Shown: positions 5,554 through 7,320 of the stretch, piece by piece | Position numbering within the stretch: the stretch's first letter is position 1 | Layout: each line of letters begins with the position of its first letter | NCBI GenBank assembly: GCA_938049125.1 | Contig: CALICR010000028.1 | Location: 1 to 7,320 of the forward strand | From: an uncultured Clostridia bacterium | GTDB lineage: Bacteria > Bacillota > Clostridia > Oscillospirales > Oscillospiraceae | DNA: 7,320 nucleotides | Direction: 5' to 3' | Notes under the pieces: model-generated | Databases searched by the model: none | Told to the model about the DNA's origin: nothing | The model's input: the letters and a program-made list of their open reading frames with translations, nothing else | Translations under genes and position numbers: made by a program

Positions 5554-6781
5554 GCCGGAGCTTTTGTCCCCGGCGGGGGACATGGAGCGGCTGAACATGG
5601 CGCTGCGCTTCGGCGCGAACGCCGTCTACCTCTCCGGCCACGGCTTCGGGATGCGCGGCGGCTGCCCAAACTTCGGGGAGGATGAGCTGCGCGAGGCTGT
5701 GCAGCGCTGCCATGCGGGCGGCGTCCGGGTCCATGTGACCGTCAATACCCTGCCGCGGGACGACGAGATGGAGGCGCTGCCCGCCTATCTGGAGCTTCTG
5801 AACGACATCGGGGCCGACGCGCTGATCGTGGCGGACCTGGGCGTCTTCAACCTGGGCAAGCGCTATGCGCCGCGCTGCGAGCTGCACGTCAGCACCCAGA
5901 CCGGCATCGTCAACAGCGCCACGGCGGCGGGCTGGTTCGACCTCGGCGCGAAGCGCGTGGTCCTGGCCCGGGAGATGTCCCTGGACGAGATCGCCCGCCT
6001 GCGCGCCCACACGCCGCCGGAGCTGGAGATCGAGACCTTCGTTCACGGCTCCATGTGCGTCAGCTTCTCGGGCCGCTGCCTGCTCAGCAACTATATGACG
6101 GGCCGCGACGGCAACCGCGGTGTCTGCGCCCAGCCCTGCCGCTGGAAGTACGCGCTGATGGAGGAGAAGCGGCCGGGCCAGTATTTCCCGATCTACGAGA
6201 CGGAGCAGGGGACCTACATCATGAATTCCCGGGACCTCTGCATGATCGACCACGTGAAGGAGCTGCTGGACGCCGGGGTGGACGCCCTGAAGATCGAGGG
6301 CCGGAACAAGTCCTCCTACTACACGGCGGTGGTCACGAACGCCTACCAGCACGCCATCCGGGCAGCGCTGGAGGGCAGGCCACTGGAGCCGGTCTGGCGA
6401 GATGAGGTCGAGAAGGTGAGCCACAGGAACTACTACACCGGGTTTTATTTCGGGATTCCCGGGAACAGTCAGTTCTATGAGGAGAGCCGCTACATCCGCG
6501 ACTGGCAGATCGCCGGGTTCGTGACGGCCTGCGCGCCGGACGGCAGCGCCGCCGTGAGCCAGCGGAACCGCTTCTCCGTCGGGGACGAGCTGGAGCTGGT
6601 GACGCCGGACCGGGAGCCGGCGGCCTTCCGCGTGGAGGCCATGACGGACGGGGAGGGGACGCCCATCGCGTCCTGTCCGCACCCGCGACAGGAGGTCCGG
6701 CTGAAGCTGCCCTGCGCCGCGCCGCCGGATTCGATCCTTCGGCGGAAAGTCGCCGTTGACAGCGGCGCTGCGGCTTTGTAA
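5543..6781 (+). CDS. trhP: U32-family protein, TrhP-like (tRNA U34 5-hydroxylation)
   Basis: This 412-residue U32 'peptidase' family protein starts with 'PELLSPAGDMERLNMAL' (5-21) and 'GANAVYLSG' (24-32), typical of the TIM-barrel N-terminus. It has 'HVSTQTGIVN' (115-124) and the family signature 'ETFVHGSMCVSFSGRC' (164-179), followed by 'NRGVCAQPCRWKY' (191-203) and 'MNSRDLCMIDH' (227-237). Cysteines 172, 179, 195, 199 and 233 are placed as in U32 proteins known to hold a [4Fe-4S] cluster (spacing close to UbiU). Members such as E. coli TrhP (YegQ) and B. subtilis YrrN/YrrO act with prephenate in forming 5-hydroxyuridine at tRNA position 34, and this is the likely role here. 'DALKIEGRNKSSYY' (247-260) and a C-terminal beta-domain complete it. 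The start ATG lies inside the mltG end, with AGGAGAT (5528-5534) 8 nt upstream. Older annotation would say collagenase-like protease; I see no protease evidence. It is the only U32 gene in view, while B. subtilis has two adjacent. Confidence 0.9.
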   Translation: MQDKPELLSPAGDMERLNMALRFGANAVYLSGHGFGMRGGCPNFGEDELREAVQRCHAGGVRVHVTVNTLPRDDEMEALPAYLELLNDIGADALIVADLGVFNLGKRYAPRCELHVSTQTGIVNSATAAGWFDLGAKRVVLAREMSLDEIARLRAHTPPELEIETFVHGSMCVSFSGRCLLSNYMTGRDGNRGVCAQPCRWKYALMEEKRPGQYFPIYETEQGTYIMNSRDLCMIDHVKELLDAGVDALKIEGRNKSSYYTAVVTNAYQHAIRAALEGRPLEPVWRDEVEKVSHRNYYTGFYFGIPGNSQFYEESRYIRDWQIAGFVTACAPDGSAAVSQRNRFSVGDELELVTPDREPAAFRVEAMTDGEGTPIASCPHPRQEVRLKLPCAAPPDSILRRKVAVDSGAAAL

Positions 6782-6784
6782 AAT
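6756..6784 (+). promoter_or_regulatory. Consensus sigma-A promoter of alaS, overlapping the U32 gene end
   Basis: A perfect -35 TTGACA (6756-6761) and a -10 TAAAAT (6779-6784, five of six) are separated by 17 nt. The TAA stop of the U32 gene (6779-6781) forms the first half of the -10 box, and the -35 lies in its coding sequence. Transcription would start near 6791, giving an alaS leader of about 35 nt. That is too short for a T-box. Confidence 0.8.
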
Positions 6785-6825
6785 AGAAGGAGTTTTTGCT
6801 TACTAGAATGGGAGTTTGAGGCATT

Positions 6826-7320
<495 letters not shown>

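Noticed and set aside
5522..6682. Long open frame on the minus strand (386 codons) opposite the U32 gene.
   Set aside because: Rich in R, H, V, A and L with no recognisable domain and no ribosome site; the plus strand encodes an intact U32 protein with all signature cysteines.
6782..6825. T-box riboswitch upstream of alaS.
   Set aside because: Only about 35 nt lie between the expected transcript start and the ATG, with no T-box sequence, specifier hairpin or terminator.

Overview
This window is a GC-rich stretch (by eye well above 60 % GC) of an ordinary bacterial chromosome. Gene content and protein style point to a GC-rich Clostridia/Firmicutes member, most plausibly in the Oscillospiraceae/Ruminococcaceae range. 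The evidence is strong Shine-Dalgarno sites, textbook sigma-A promoters, an mltG / U32-protein / alaS neighbourhood of the Firmicutes kind, and a cysteine-rich hypothetical protein of a type I recall from Clostridia. The taxonomic placement is an inference from protein resemblance, not a search.

Layout. Left block, plus strand: the 3' end of a comF-type phosphoribosyltransferase gene, then 4 nt later an MreB/Mbl-family actin gene that ends in a strong intrinsic terminator. Immediately after comes an Sfp-type 4'-phosphopantetheinyl transferase gene with a TTG start, whose stop codon begins at the edge of a 12-bp hairpin loop. Middle: one minus-strand gene for a cysteine-rich protein of unknown function, convergent with the phosphopantetheinyl transferase. 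It is divergent from the right-hand operon across a 140-nt intergenic region. Right block, plus strand: tmk (dTMP kinase), a DJ-1/PfpI-family gene, mltG (endolytic transglycosylase) and a U32-family gene (TrhP-like, tRNA wobble-uridine hydroxylation). These are packed with a 0-nt gap, a 2-nt gap and an 11-nt overlap behind a good extended -10 sigma-A promoter. Finally comes the 5' part of alaS, which has its own consensus promoter built into the last codons and stop codon of the U32 gene; alaS runs off the window end.

How they fit together. The window mixes cell-wall growth (MreB-type filament, MltG), nucleotide and carrier-protein housekeeping (dTMP kinase, phosphopantetheinyl transferase, ComF-type PRTase) and translation (tRNA U34 modification, alanyl-tRNA synthetase). 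The right-hand cluster resembles the alaS...yrrL(mltG)-yrrM-yrrN-yrrO region of Bacillus subtilis in gene content, with a different order and with tmk and a DJ-1 gene in place of other members.

I found no mobile element, CRISPR array, tRNA/rRNA gene, toxin-antitoxin pair or defence cluster, and nothing that I would call a new system. The most open question is the minus-strand cysteine-rich protein. No gene-free stretch exceeds 300 bases; the longest is the 140-nt divergent intergenic region.
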